A DNA stretch of 64,000 nt from Chaetorhynchus papuensis (Eukaryota; Chordata; Aves; Passeriformes; Rhipiduridae). The notes beneath the pieces were generated by a model, which saw nothing but the letters and a program-made list of their open reading frames with translations, did not search any database and had not been told where the DNA came from. Positions 26,738-38,023 of this stretch are shown here, piece by piece; position 1 is the stretch's first letter; each line of letters begins with the position of its first letter. Position numbers and translations under genes: made by a program. Where the stretch lies: the NCBI GenBank assembly GCA_013396525.1, contig VWYX01001135.1:181833-245832 (forward strand). The letters are read 5' to 3'.

Positions 26738-27008
26738 GGTGACAGGGATAGGACAAGAGGAAATGGCCTCAAATTGGGAGGTTTAGATTGGAGATGGTGA
26801 AGGATTTCTTCACTGAAAGGGTTGTCAAGCTTTGGAAGAGGCTGCCCAGGGAAGCTGTGGAGCCACCATCCCTGCAGGAATTTAAAATGCATGTGGCACG
26901 TGGGAACATGGTTTAGTGGTAGACACAACAGTGCTGGGTTAATGGTTGGACTTGATGTTCTTAGGGGTCTTTTCCAACCTAAATAGTTTAATTATTCTGT
27001 GATTCCAT
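26738..27008 (+). mobile_element. CR1 LINE 3'-end fragment
   Basis: Contains 'ggataggacaagaggaaatg', 'gaagaggctgcccagggaag', 'acatggtttagtggtagaca', 'gttaatggttggacttgatg' and the 'ttccaacctaaat' tail with 'attctgtgattcc'. It belongs to the 'acatggtttagtg' CR1 group, unlike the copies at 12670, 16768 and 21443. Confidence 0.93.
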
Positions 27009-27541
27009 ACTTATCAAGAAATCAGCTCCAGCCAGTGTCTCTTTGCAACTAAAATTCTATAAATGTTGCAAATTGTTACAGAATATGTTATTCAATGAAT
27101 AAGAAATCTGGATGCTTTGAACTAATATAAACCTCCTGATTTGTTTGGGGTATTTTTAGGTACTTAAGGCCACAATTCATGTAAAACCTCCTTCTAATAT
27201 TATCTCTTATTCACAGCTGGAAGAATTGACTGTTCACAGATTCAGTGACAGGCCAAAGGCTTCCAGTGCAACATCCTCAATCCATAGTTCCTGACTACAC
27301 TTCAGTGAGCTGCAATGTTAAGGCAAAAATCTTTAACTTCACCTGTAATTCGCTGACCCTTGATGGCATTTATAAATCAAGAACATTAGGACTAAGACCT
27401 CCTCTCCCCTGGAAAAAACCCAAAACCTAGCAGTACATTTTAAACAAAATTTGAAACTAAAAACTGTGAAAGAAATGTTATGATTATTGCCTTTTGAGCT
27501 TTCATACTGGCTTGCACAGGAGAATGCAAGTCTGAGTGTAC
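27009..27541. other. Non-genic stretch
   Basis: AT-rich; nothing recognised. If the candidate exon at 27542-27765 is real, this would be intron on the minus strand. Confidence 0.4.
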
Positions 27542-27765
27542 CTTGAGCAGATCACTCCAGGACTTAAGACCTGCAAGTCTCCCAAAAGCACCACGGGAGA
27601 TCTTTGCAGCAGTTTCTTTCTGCAGAATGCATTCCTCTGCTTGGCTCCGCTCATGGAGCTGGGACAGCCATCTCAGCCAAGCTTTGCTCCTGCCAGCTTC
27701 AGAAGCCTGATGTGATTTCCACTGAAGGGGATCATTAAACTCCCAGCAGCAACTAGAAGAAGCCT
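27542..27765 (-). CDS. Candidate internal exon of an unidentified minus-strand gene
   Basis: Read on the minus strand, a pyrimidine-rich tract ending 'ggtgttttcctag' is followed by 224 bases open in one frame. They end 'CTCAAG' directly before 'gtacac', giving a plausible 3' and 5' splice site at the edges of a locally GC-richer segment. The conceptual 74 residues include KSHQASEAGRSKAWLRWLSQ and LQKETAAKISRGAFGRLAGL, basic and helix-prone, with no family I recognise. The open frame continues through the acceptor to about 27889, so openness alone proves little. It lies on the same strand as the CpG-island splice donor near 30625 and about 2.9 kb beyond it, which is why I list it. It may well be chance. 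Confidence 0.22.
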
Positions 27766-30479
27766 CTAGGAAAACACCAAGTAAAATGAAGCACGTGATG
27801 AAGAAAATTACCAGAATGAGTTTGTGTCCAAAGAGGATTAGGTTCCAATATGTCCATTTTCCTGCTTTTTTTTTCCCTGCTGTACCCACATTTGTTACAA
27901 GAACTAAAAAAAAAAAAAATGTTCCCAGTTCCTCAGTTACAGTTCAGTGATTTCTGTAGATGCTGTCTCCCCCTTTTGTCACTCCCCAAATATGAGTTCT
28001 CAAACTCCAGAACACCTTTGTAACTGCTGGTAGTGCCCAATACGAAGTGAGCAGCACCCAGTAAGGACCCAGCGTTCCTGACTTTAGTCTCACTTGGCCA
28101 TGGAAAGACCTGCAGGAATGAGTCTTCTCTAAAGAGGCAGTTTAAAGACAAAAATGCACCACTACATTTCCTTGCAATGGGAAACAGAGTTGGGAAGCCT
28201 GGAAGGAGATGTTTCAGTGTCATAGGATATAATACATAATTAAAGCTCATGTAAGAATGACTGGGGAATTTGGCATTGCCTGAAGAGCTGAAATAGTCCA
28301 GTACCACCCGTACCATCCAGGTGTGGTGGTACAGACAAGATGTTGATATAATGTGAGTTTTTTCTTAAAGATTTTGCTCCTCATTATGAGAAATGGGAAG
28401 AATTTAAGAAAGGTCTTTAAACAGGAGGAATTGTGATCCCCCAGCAGCGATTAATCAAAACACGTTTTAGAAGAAAGCATTGAAGTAGGACAAATTGAAA
28501 TATCCTTTGAAGCCAAGATAATTATGGAACAAATCTCAGAAATATATTTTAGCAAGAAAGTTATCACATGCTGAAAAGTGTTCTTTTGCTCCTATTATTT
28601 TCAGTATAATAAGCTCCAGAATCAAAAGCTAGCTGTGGCATGTAGCAAAGATGTTTGCCTTAAAACCATAATAAATGCCTGAAGAAGTATGAAAATACTT
28701 CTGTGTATGTATAGGTGCTATAGACATGCTCACCCACACATTCTCTGGGTATCTGAGCTCAGAAAAACCTTCCCACAGACCAAAAAAATAAACTAATCCT
28801 TCCACTTCATTCTTCCTCTGTTAGGTCCCCACTGGGGAGCTTTTCTTCCACTGTAGTAGTATGAGTCAGAGTAACATGAGTCAGACAGATACTTCCCCTG
28901 CAATGAGTCTTCCACCAGAGGTGCTATTCCAACCCAAAGACTTTCCTCATTCATGGCCCAGGTCTCACTCAAATTCAAGAGACAGTAACTCAAATCAGAG
29001 AGACTATTATTTTCTGTTAAAACAAACAAGATTTGGCCCCAGACTGATCCCAGGAGAGAGAGAGGCACTGTCATCTGCTGGTTTAAAAGTCAAAAGACCT
29101 GGTTTCCTCCCTTTGTTTTGCAATGTGTTGAGGACTGCCTTTCTGCAAGTTACTTGGAGTAATTCTCCACAAAACCAGATGACATTCATCAGTTGGTGGG
29201 CTGCCCGTTCCTAAGCTCAGAATTGGGCTCTTCTCCATTTCACCAGAAAAGATGCCAAAATATCCAACATTGCCTCTTCCTAGAAGCAACAGAACACAAC
29301 ACACTTATTGAAGATGCACAGTGAATCTACAACACATATCCAGGAGTTTCTTTTGTAATAATATTCTGTAAACATTTCATTGATATAAAACCTGTCTTCC
29401 TGTACTTGATATGCCTAACTGGAAGTCCCAGCTGTCCAGACCATAGTATTTTTATATTCAGAATAGCAGCATCTTGATGGAAAATGTGTATGATAGTTGG
29501 TAGGATTGAAACTTTAGTTAAAACTACGAAATTCTTACTCTTTAAACAAACAAACCAAAAAAAAAAGTGATATCGCTTTTGAAGTGGAAAAAACCTTGCA
29601 ACTGCCTGCCTGACCTATTTGGCAACACTTCTCCCTATTATTTTATCAATTAGTACCTATACAAACTCCCCCAAAACAGACATCTAACCAGTCTTTCATC
29701 AAAGAGAAAAAGAAGATTCAGGCATGCATCTACAGTAATTCTGGTTGATAATTGAGCACATAGTTACACAGATTTTGCAGGTGCATCTTCCTGAGAATGA
29801 TCCCCTTAGTGTCCACACTGTGCAGATGGGCTGTGTTATTTTAAGATTTTAATCAAAATACATGCAAACAGGCACAGCACCATGTGCATGCTAATGCTGT
29901 GAAGTGTCAGCAGTCACTACACTCTTTTAAGAGCTCTAGCTATGTAAGAACACAGAAGAGAAGGATGATTTAGGCAGTTTAGAGGAAGGCTTAGAGGTTA
30001 CATTGAGAAGGTGATGCACAGCAGATTTGTAATAAATGTGAAGAAAACATCTTGTTAACACAGCAAGGTATTCCCAGATACTGATATAAACCGCGCCAAC
30101 ACAAAGACCGAATACAAGAAGGCGTTGGGTCACAGAAATCCCAAGGTATTTATGTTTTGAGACTCAACCCTGAAAACACTGATTATAGTGTAATCTTGAC
30201 ATCTGTCAACCTCCTGTCAATGGCTTTCCTCAGTGAAGGCATTACACATCCCTCAGTTACTGCTTTATCACCTGCAATGAAGTCTTCTACATCTGCTAAT
30301 CCCAATTTGAGGGCTGAACAAACCTGATTCAGGTGACAGACTCACCTGGCACACTCTGGTCTGAAAATGTTGTTGACTAAATGAGAAATAAATAAACCCA
30401 GTTTAAGAATAATGGAACACAGTTCCTTCTGGATTTCCTTTGTAAAAGACAGACCCTGTTCCTGCATCTTTGCATAGTT
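27766..30479. other. Non-genic stretch
   Basis: No supported gene. It includes an A run near 27906-27919, paired AP-1-like sites at 28862-28883 and scattered open frames under 130 codons. It would be intron if the CpG-island donor is used. Confidence 0.4.
28862..28883. promoter_or_regulatory. Two AP-1 consensus sites in tandem
   Basis: The exact motif TGAGTCA occurs at 28862-28868 and again at 28877-28883, a 15-base spacing. A related 'tgagtc' follows near 28904. Paired AP-1/TRE sites are a common enhancer element; there is no other evidence of activity here. Confidence 0.35.
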
Positions 30480-30625
30480 AAAAAAAAAAAAAAAAAATTA
30501 GTCTTCTGAATTTGATATTCCTCCCTGCTGGAGGGAAAAATGAAAAGGAAAAAGACACAGCAGAGGTTGTGTTCAGTAACAGTGCCCCGGGTGCCAGATT
30601 TGCAAACCCAACAATGTCCTCTTAC

Positions 30626-31400
30626 CTGCACAGACACAGCACCACCCGAAGTGGTACCTGGAGCCCGGCTCCTGACCCGGGCAGAGCTGTCAGCCCGGCG
30701 GGGATGGGGCGGTGATGGGCGGGCAGGGCAGGAGCGCACAGACAGACGCACGGACTCGGGGACAGGGACACACACAGACAGACGCGCTCCCCTGAGCCCC
30801 CCAGCGCACACACGCGCTCACAGGTCCCTGCCAGGGACACGGCACGGATGGGCAAAACGCTGCATCCTCTGTGCANNNNNNNNNNNNNNNNNNNNNNNNN
30901 NNNNNNNNNNNNNNNNNNNNNNNNNNNNNNNNNNNNNNNNNNNNNNNNNNNNNNNNNNNNNNNNNNNNNNNNNNNNNNNNNNNNNNNNNNNNNNNNNNNN
31001 NNNNNNNNNNNNNNNNNNNNNNNNNNNNNNNNNNNNNNNNNNNNNNNNNNNNNNNNNNNNNNNNNNNNNNNNNNNNNNNNNNNNNNNNNNNNNNNNNNNN
31101 NNNNNNNNNNNNNNNNNNNNNNNNNNNNNNNNNNNNNNNNNNNNNNNNNNNNNNNNNNNNNNNNNNNNNNNNNNNNNNNNNNNNNNNNNNNNNNNNNNNN
31201 NNNNNNNNNNNNNNNNNNNNNNNNNNNNNNNNNNNNNNNNNNNNNNNNNNNNNNNNNNNNNNNNNTGAGCGATGAGAGAGAGAGGTTCGAGGGAAGGGGA
31301 CTGGGGGTGCCGGCCCGAGGGGCAGAGAAATGTGTTCCCCGAAGGGCAGAGAATCGGGGGAGCAGTGTCCCCTCAGTGTGGGGAGGAAACGCCCTTTCTG
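30626..31400 (-). promoter_or_regulatory. CpG island, possible promoter and first exon, split by an assembly gap
   Basis: I count 18 CpG dinucleotides between 30645 and 30875, and about 7 in the 130 bases after the gap. Most of the window is strongly CpG-depleted. Such islands usually mark promoters. At the low-coordinate edge the minus strand reads 'tgcag|gtaagag' (exon end 30626, GT at 30625-30624), a near-perfect splice donor. That suggests a first exon transcribed leftwards from a start site in or beyond the gap. The minus-strand frame through the island is arginine-, serine- and proline-rich, as expected of GC-rich 5'UTR sequence. I do not recognise a protein. An 18-base A run borders it at 30480-30497. 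Confidence 0.5.
30876..31265. other. Assembly gap of 390 unknown bases
   Basis: An unbroken run of N. Both flanks are GC- and CpG-rich, the typical place where short-read bird assemblies fail. Any open frame drawn across the gap is meaningless. Confidence 1.
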
Positions 31401-31758
31401 TCTTAAGCAAACAGGTGGTTTCTGCTTTTACCTCCTCCCTGAGCTCAGTGTCTAAATAAAAAGCCCTCAGCTGGGATATTTTTGCTTGAATTTCAGCTCT
31501 GACTTGTGAGCTGGAGCCACTCTTCCTTCACCCTTGCTCCAGACACATCCCCGGTCCCCTCTGCTGCCGCACCCTCAGCTTCTGCCCTGGTGGAAGCATT
31601 TCACAGCTGTCCCTGCTGTCCCATCAGGGCTGGTGTCCACCAGAAGGGACTGATGTCTGCCCCAAAGAGAAGGTCTCCAAGCAGGCCCAAAGGACATACA
31701 AAGGATGTCATCCGTGCTCATGCATTTTTTTAGCATGACTGTAAAGGTGTTTTCTCAG

Positions 31759-31926
31759 GTTGCTCAGAAAAGTGGTGGGTGCCCCATCCCTGGAAGTGTC
31801 CAAAGCTGGGTTGGACGGGGCTTGGAGCAATCTGGGACAGGGGAAGGTGTCCCTGCCCATGGCAGGGGGGTTGGAACTGGATGATCTTTGAGGTGTCTTC
31901 CAACCCAAACCGCTCTGATTCTGTCA
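31759..31926 (+). mobile_element. CR1 LINE 3'-end fragment
   Basis: Reads 'ggtgggtgccccatccctgg', 'gggcttggagcaatctggga', 'ggaaggtgtccctgcccatg' and 'cttccaacccaaaccgctct' to 'gattctgtca'. Low divergence from the consensus suggests a fairly recent insertion. Confidence 0.93.
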
Positions 31927-33053
31927 TAAACACAGCTGCATCAGGAGCAGATCGCTGGGTCAGGATCTAGACCAGGTTATAAAGATATTTCTGTGTCTGC
32001 TGTGAGCTCCCAGTGCAGGCCTGAGACCTTAGGTGTCAGCAGGTTTGTGGCTGCTCAGATCCATGAAAGCCCACACAGCTTTGGTGGCAGATGGCAGGTT
32101 TGATTTCTTTTCTTTTTTGTCTCTCTACTATGTGGTGGCAACAGATTCAGAAAGTTCTTTCTGTTGTGTTACAGCTCACCATCAAGCTGAAGGAGCACTG
32201 CAGATACCTTTCCACAAAGTTTTCTGCTTTGCAAAGAGAAATCAAATTCAGTTTTCTAAACTTCAGAATTTCCTGGGGAACATGCATTCATTATTATACA
32301 CACTTTAAGTTGACATGTGCCTAATGGAGCAGATTTCTGCCCTGCCAGGTGGTTGGAAAGGCTGGTCTCCAGTGTCTTCTCTAACCCTTTTGCCAGTGAC
32401 ATGTTATTTTCACTCAGCCCAGTCTCATCCCTGCTACCGCCAATGAGACAAAGTGTAATTACGTTATCCTTCGTGTGTTATTAAGACCAATTCATGGCCA
32501 TCCTGTGCATTTTTTAAGAGGCCTGTTCACCTCTCAGTTCCTCCATTCCTTCGACAGAATAAATTCAACTTCTGTGTGGGTACAGAAAGACTTTGCTAGT
32601 GAAGAAGGATCATCACCTTTGCTGTTCCCTTTCAGGTTTCCTGCAGGGATCTCTACCTCAATTCAAGTTAGAGCCTGAGTCACCAAAGCACTTTGCTGTA
32701 TTTACTGAATTGGGATTGAGGTTTGTGTTCATCGTGTGGCTGTTTAAAATTTCTTGACAGGATTGCATTTTGGGCACAGGTTATTGGACAATCTGTTCAG
32801 AGGTATGAAAGGAAATATCCATGAGTGCAGGAAGCTGAGAGGTTTCCTGAGGACTCACAGACTTGCTGAACTCTGCCCAGCTTTTGGAGAGCTTTTGCAC
32901 GGTTTATTCACATCTCTGCCATCGGAATCAGCCAGAATCATTGGTCTATGAAAAGCAGATTAAATATTTGATGCTGGATATGCATCTACAAACCTGAGAA
33001 GGAATCCACTGTCTCCAACTGATCCCATTCCAGCACTCATAAATTGCTTCAAA
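31927..33053. other. Non-genic stretch
   Basis: Nothing recognised. Small overlapping open frames only. Confidence 0.5.
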
Positions 33054-33232
33054 AGGGTGGGCAGGCATTGGAACAGGCTGCCCAAGGACGAGGTGGAATC
33101 ACCATTCCTGGAAGTGTTCAAAAAACCTGCAGGTGTGGTGCTTATGGACATGGTTTAGTGGCACATCTGGTGGTGCTGGGTTAATGGTTTGACTCAGTTT
33201 TAGAGGCCTTTTTCAACCTTAATGTTTCTATG
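33054..33232 (+). mobile_element. CR1 LINE 3'-end fragment
   Basis: Contains 'attggaacaggctgcccaag', 'ccattcctggaagtgttcaa', 'acatggtttagtggcacatc', 'tgggttaatggtttgactca' and 'ttcaaccttaatgtttctat'. It is a member of the 'acatggtttagtg' group. Confidence 0.92.
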
Positions 33233-35840
33233 AGAAGAAAAAGGAGGGCAGTGGGTTGTTCAACTCTAGCCTGAAGTAGCAAAGCAAAACTTTTCCCATA
33301 GTAGAGTGCTATGTTTTTTATGCTTTCTGCATAACTTTTTCTTCAGGCTGCTTCACTTCCCAACCCAGTATTTTATTAAATGTTATCTTTACCTGATGCT
33401 AAGCCTATGGGATGCTGGTGATTTTCTCCCTAAAGCTTCACCTTCCCAAGAACATTTTGCCTCACACAAGTAAAGGATCTTCTCACTGTCACATTAGCTT
33501 GATCTGTTGTAAGACATTAAACCAAGTGGTGTAAAGCAGATGGGTGCTGTGTACAATGAAGAAAACCTAATATCCTCCCCAGGTCTGTAGCAGGTTTGTA
33601 TTTAGATCTTGCAGCAGTTAGTATTTCATCTGCTGCACATAATAATCATCTGTCAACATTCTTACGGCAAGCTCAGTTGTTAAAGTTGTTGCTTCTCTTT
33701 ACAATGTTCCAAGGTGATTAACTGAAAGAGAATCATTCCTCTTTGCAGGTACTTTGTCTCCAATGACCTGGAAGAAGCATAAACAAGTAGATGGCAATTC
33801 AAGCTGCTGTCTTATTAGGAGTTCTTTTGGAAACAGCACTGAATCAGCAGCTCAGAGGACTATGGCAAACATCGATGTGCAGATACATAACTCAATTTCC
33901 CACATTTTTCAGTTCTTTCTGTTCTGATTGTGAGCCTTTGATTTCCATTTTCATCCTGGGGTTAGGAATATAAAAGATGGATGTACTGCATGGAGAAGAA
34001 GGTCTGTGTAGCCCGATATCTTATCCCCGGGAACGGATGGCTCAGCAGGTGTGTAGGAAAACAGTAATCATTCCACAATGCTTCCTGAGGATGATGTCTC
34101 GGTCTCTGATTGTTGCACAGGGATTTCCTCACAAAGACATGGTATGTGACTTGAACTGCTCACAGTCCTTTCTTCTTTAGTAAATTTACCAGTCAATTTT
34201 TGAAGCCAGATAAATATTACTTACAAATGTTTTGTGGCAACATATCCTCCAATAGTTCACTCCCAGGAATTGTGTAGTCTGCAAATCGCGGTGCCTTTAC
34301 TTCCTGAAACATCCAGTTTGATCACAGATATAACTGGTTTTTCCTTCTCCCCAGTTAATGGTGTCTCAGGGCTCTGACAGGTCTCTTATACAAATTCCCT
34401 GAAAATTCTGGTGCTGTCAAGGCTCAGATCAGTAGCTGTGTGTTGGCAACTCATAAATCCTTAAGAAACAAGGATTTGCATCACTGGGGAATACTCTTGT
34501 CCTTTTTTTTTCTTTATATACATTTTCTCATGCACATTGTGTATTATGCTCCCTAAAGGCTTACATTTCAAGGCATGAAGCAGATCCAAATGGTCTCTCT
34601 TAAGAAAAACATCTACCTAGCAAAGAAATGTTCTCTTCCCTGCAGTGTAGAATTTTCTATGCTAAAACCTATTGAGAGCAATGAAAGGAAAAGACTAAAT
34701 TCTGCACAAGAATATATTTTGCATTATTGTGCTGCTTGTCATGGTTTAGTTTGTTACAGGTTTCACAGGTCTCATGTATCATGACAGTATTCTGTTTTGG
34801 TCTTGTTCTTAATTTGTTGTTGTTAGTGAATTGCAGGATTTGTAATTCCTAAATCCTGACACATAAACAACTTCTGTTGGATGAGTATTGCATGCAGCTT
34901 TTCATCCAGTGCTGCAAATTACAAAGTCATGAATTATGGAGTCCTCACAGTTTAGTGAAGAAAAGACTCATAAAGTTAATTTAAAAACAAATAAAATTTC
35001 TACTAATCCTACAGTAAGTTTCAAAATAATGTCTTCAAGAGTGAAGAGAAATGGAAACAAAAATGGAAAAATCTACCATCAACATGAGCAAAGACTTTCA
35101 AAATTTCCTTCCTACTCTTCAGAAAAACCAGCTGACTCTTGAGCCACATATAATTTGTTCCTGTATTGATAACCCCAGCTGCATCTAAACCCAATTTAAT
35201 ATAAAATGGTTGTAAGAACAATGACCACTCACACAAATAATTGTTATAAGTATTTCTTGTTTCCTGACTTTTCTAAGGGCATTCTCATAGTTCTCCATCT
35301 CTCTAATGCAGTGTTTGTTTATCCATCTCTCAGTCACCAACTTCTGATTCTTTGTTCAAAAATCACATTTTAAAGAAATGTAAACTTTGATTTTAAAAGT
35401 TAATACCTAAACCATATAAAAAACATAGTATTTCATAAAACCCCTTTTTGTCTTCTTCATGTTATTTGGGCCAGAAAATGCTATGGTAGAGAAAGGGAGA
35501 AATCTTTCCTCATGGTGACCCAACCTTCTGAAACTCTTTTTGTAAAACATAACTGTTTTAAGCAGTTCATTAGGCTGACCTATGGAAAGGATGCAGAGTG
35601 GAACTTCTCTATATGTAATAAATGTGATTTATCACATGGCTCCCTCCACAATAGTCTGCAAAAGCAATGCACAAGCCAAACATATAACTGAGTTCTTTTT
35701 AGTTATATCAATATCAAAGAGGACAAAGTATCACATCCTTGTCATTGGTTTGAGTTATTGATTACAAATTACTACAAGGACTATTAGTAGATCTAGCAGC
35801 TTCTGTAAATCTGTTATCTGATCGCTGGTGACATTAGAGA
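33233..35840. other. Non-genic stretch
   Basis: No gene or named repeat. All open frames are at or under about 70 codons. Confidence 0.5.
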
Positions 35841-35903
35841 ATCAATGACCACAATATTCTGAGTTGGAAGGGACCCACTGGGACCATTGAATCCAGCTCA
35901 TGA
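35841..35903 (-). mobile_element. Short CR1 or CR1-tailed remnant
   Basis: The plus strand reads 'atattctgagttggaaggga' then 'cccactgggaccattgaatc' and 'cagctc'. This is the reverse complement of a CR1-type 3' end, of the kind also carried by the tRNA-headed SINE tail. Only about 60 bases remain. Confidence 0.65.
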
Positions 35904-36718
35904 CGTTACCTGACTGATGACCTGACAACATTACCAGGCCTGTAAATAAATGCTTTTCCTCCTCTCCATTTATAGGGTATAAACTTCTGTAATGCTGCGT
36001 TCTGGAGATAGTAACTCACAACACACTTGAAATCAAGACACTTGTAAAGCTATTGACACAGTGAAAGGCTTTCTTCTGAATGTGAATTAAGCTTGTGACT
36101 CAGTGGCTCAAATAGTCAATGAATTGAAAAATGATGGACTAGCATGGAATAGTTTTCTTCCTCTTTATTGAACTCCAACACAGGGCCTGGGGTGCTCTTC
36201 AGCTTTGCATTTCCTTGTGCTACAGTAAGTCAACATCGATGCCTCTTTCCTGGATTTTCAGTGAACCCAGGCAAAGTGGGCTGGGCTGGAGTTGCTGCAA
36301 GTAAAACCTAAATGCATTGTCTCCATCTCTAGGACAGTGAAACACCTTTCTTCCCCTCTTCCATTTACATTTTAATAGTTTGACAGTCATCGAAGTCTCT
36401 GGAATTCCACAGCCCAATTCATTTACAAACACCTTGATCACTGAACTCAGAAGCATCACATATGCTCAGGACAGAACTCAATGCTGAACATCACCAATCC
36501 TTTGCTGTCTGCACTTCATCTATAAACATGAGCAGAATGACTTTTTTCCTTCTCTTTTTGAGAATGTAATGCAGACTGAGTGAAAAGATAGAGACTACAC
36601 TGCCTCTCTAGGTAATTTTACTTTTGCATATATTGTCTATTTTTTTAAAGTTAATATTGCATTGAAATCAAGGAGTTATTCTTTAATTAGAGGCAAGCAG
36701 AACAGGAGCAAGAATTAA
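35904..36718. other. Non-genic stretch
   Basis: Nothing recognised. Confidence 0.5.
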
Positions 36719-37019
36719 AAGAATCACAGAATAATAGAATAATTTAGGTTGGAAAAGTCCTTCAAGATCAAGTCCAACCATCAACCCAGCACTGCCAACT
36801 CCACCACTAAACCATGTCCCCAAATGCCACATCGACATGGCCTTTAAGTACCCCTATGGATGGTGACTCCACCACTTCCCTGCCCAGCCTGTTCCAATGC
36901 TTGGTAACCCTCTGAGGGAAGAAAGTTTTCCAAATATCCCATCTAAATTTCCCCTGGTGCAACTTGATGCCACTTCCTCTGGTCCTGACACTTTTTACCT
37001 GGGAAAAGAGACCCAGCAG
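36719..37019 (-). mobile_element. CR1 LINE fragment, left arm of an inverted pair
   Basis: The plus strand is the complement of a CR1: 'ggttggaaaagtccttcaag', 'aaaccatgtccccaaatgcc', 'ggatggtgactccaccactt', 'cagcctgttccaatgcttgg' and 'cccctggtgcaacttgatgc'. About 300 bases of the 'acatggtttagtg' group lie opposite in direction to the copy 107 bases away. Confidence 0.93.
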
Positions 37020-37125
37020 AAGAAGAGGAAAAATATGTTTGTGAGTCTAGAGTTAAGGTGCCAATAAACATGTAAAAAAAATCTATATTTTTGAAGGAGA
37101 CAATTAACCAGTTTGATGTTCTTGT

Positions 37126-37264
37126 GTCCTGGCCTTCAAAGTCAGATTGGATGGGGCTCTGAGAAACCTGGTCTAGTGGAAGGTGTCCCTGTCCATGGCA
37201 GGGGGTTGGAACTAAATTATCTTTAAGGTCCCTTACAACCCAAGCCATTCTAGGATTCTGTGAC
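37126..37264 (+). mobile_element. CR1 LINE fragment, right arm of an inverted pair
   Basis: Reads 'cctggccttcaaagtcagat', 'tggatggggctctgagaaac', 'ggaaggtgtccctgtccatg' and 'acaacccaagccattctagg' to 'attctgtga'. It belongs to the 'ggaaggtgtccctg' group and so comes from a different insertion than its inverted neighbour. Confidence 0.93.
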
Positions 37265-37689
37265 TGTGATTCTTGAGGTCGCTCATGACCTTTTAACAAT
37301 ATCTATAAGAACAGAAATTTATTCTGATAGCATAGTCAGCACTGTGACCTTTATTTGTGCTGGAAGACCCTTTTCAAGCAGTTGACCTGAAATGGTTTCT
37401 TCTCCAGCTTGTACTGTTTGATATATCCTGCAACAGCTCCACGCCTGTAAAATTACTTCATGTTCTGGGCATCCTTGCCTAATTCTAGAGCCACGCTGGA
37501 GATCTTGCACCTGAACTAAGCAGCAGCATGACAGCAGGAAATCGGGTGAAGGAGCCTGTGCATGTCAGACACAAAGGAGATGCATGAGGGTGAGCGGTGC
37601 TGTGTGGCATTTAAGTAAAACCTTATAAAATGAAGGCCTTGTTGCCTTTGTAAAATTATGGCTCAGGCCTGTTACTTCAGCTGGAGAAG
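37265..37689. other. Non-genic stretch
   Basis: No gene seen. Part of it could be internal or 5' LTR sequence of the element that follows, but I cannot show that. Confidence 0.4.
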
Positions 37690-38023
37690 GACTGTGAGAA
37701 AATCTGTGAGAAGAAAAACAATTAGTTTTTACCCAGGAGAATGTAATATCAACAGAAGCATGAAAGTTAAACAACAGAAGGAGAAAAGCAACAACATACC
37801 CACACTTTGTTATTTTTCTGAATGCTTATGCTCTAGGTAGCCAATGGTAGTACATTGAAGTTAATAATAGCCAATGAGTCTATTGTGGTAGTTTAGCAGC
37901 CAATGGATATGTAACACGAATGATAACATGCAAAAGGTGTATTAAAGAGGCTGCTTTGTTTAATAAATGGCTTTTTGGCCCTTGAGAGAGGCACTGTCTG
38001 TGTGTGTCGTGACTACCCCAACA
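37690..38023 (+). mobile_element. Probable solo LTR of an endogenous retrovirus
   Basis: Three CCAAT boxes (37841-37845, 37871-37875, 37900-37904) lie about 30 bases apart. They precede a TATA-like 'gtattaaagag' (37939-37949) and an 'aataaa' signal at 37962-37967, followed by a GT-rich 'gtctgtgtgtgtcgtg' segment and an end at 'ccccaaca'. This promoter, polyadenylation signal and CA terminus order is the layout of a retroviral LTR. The 5' edge is uncertain: I saw no clear target duplication, and the TG start may lie anywhere from about 37690 to 37883. There is no primer-binding site or coding sequence beside it. The family is not identified. Confidence 0.6.

Noticed and set aside
30540..31459. 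Long open frames of 200-260 codons across the CpG island
   Set aside because: They are open only because the 390 unknown bases contain no stops.
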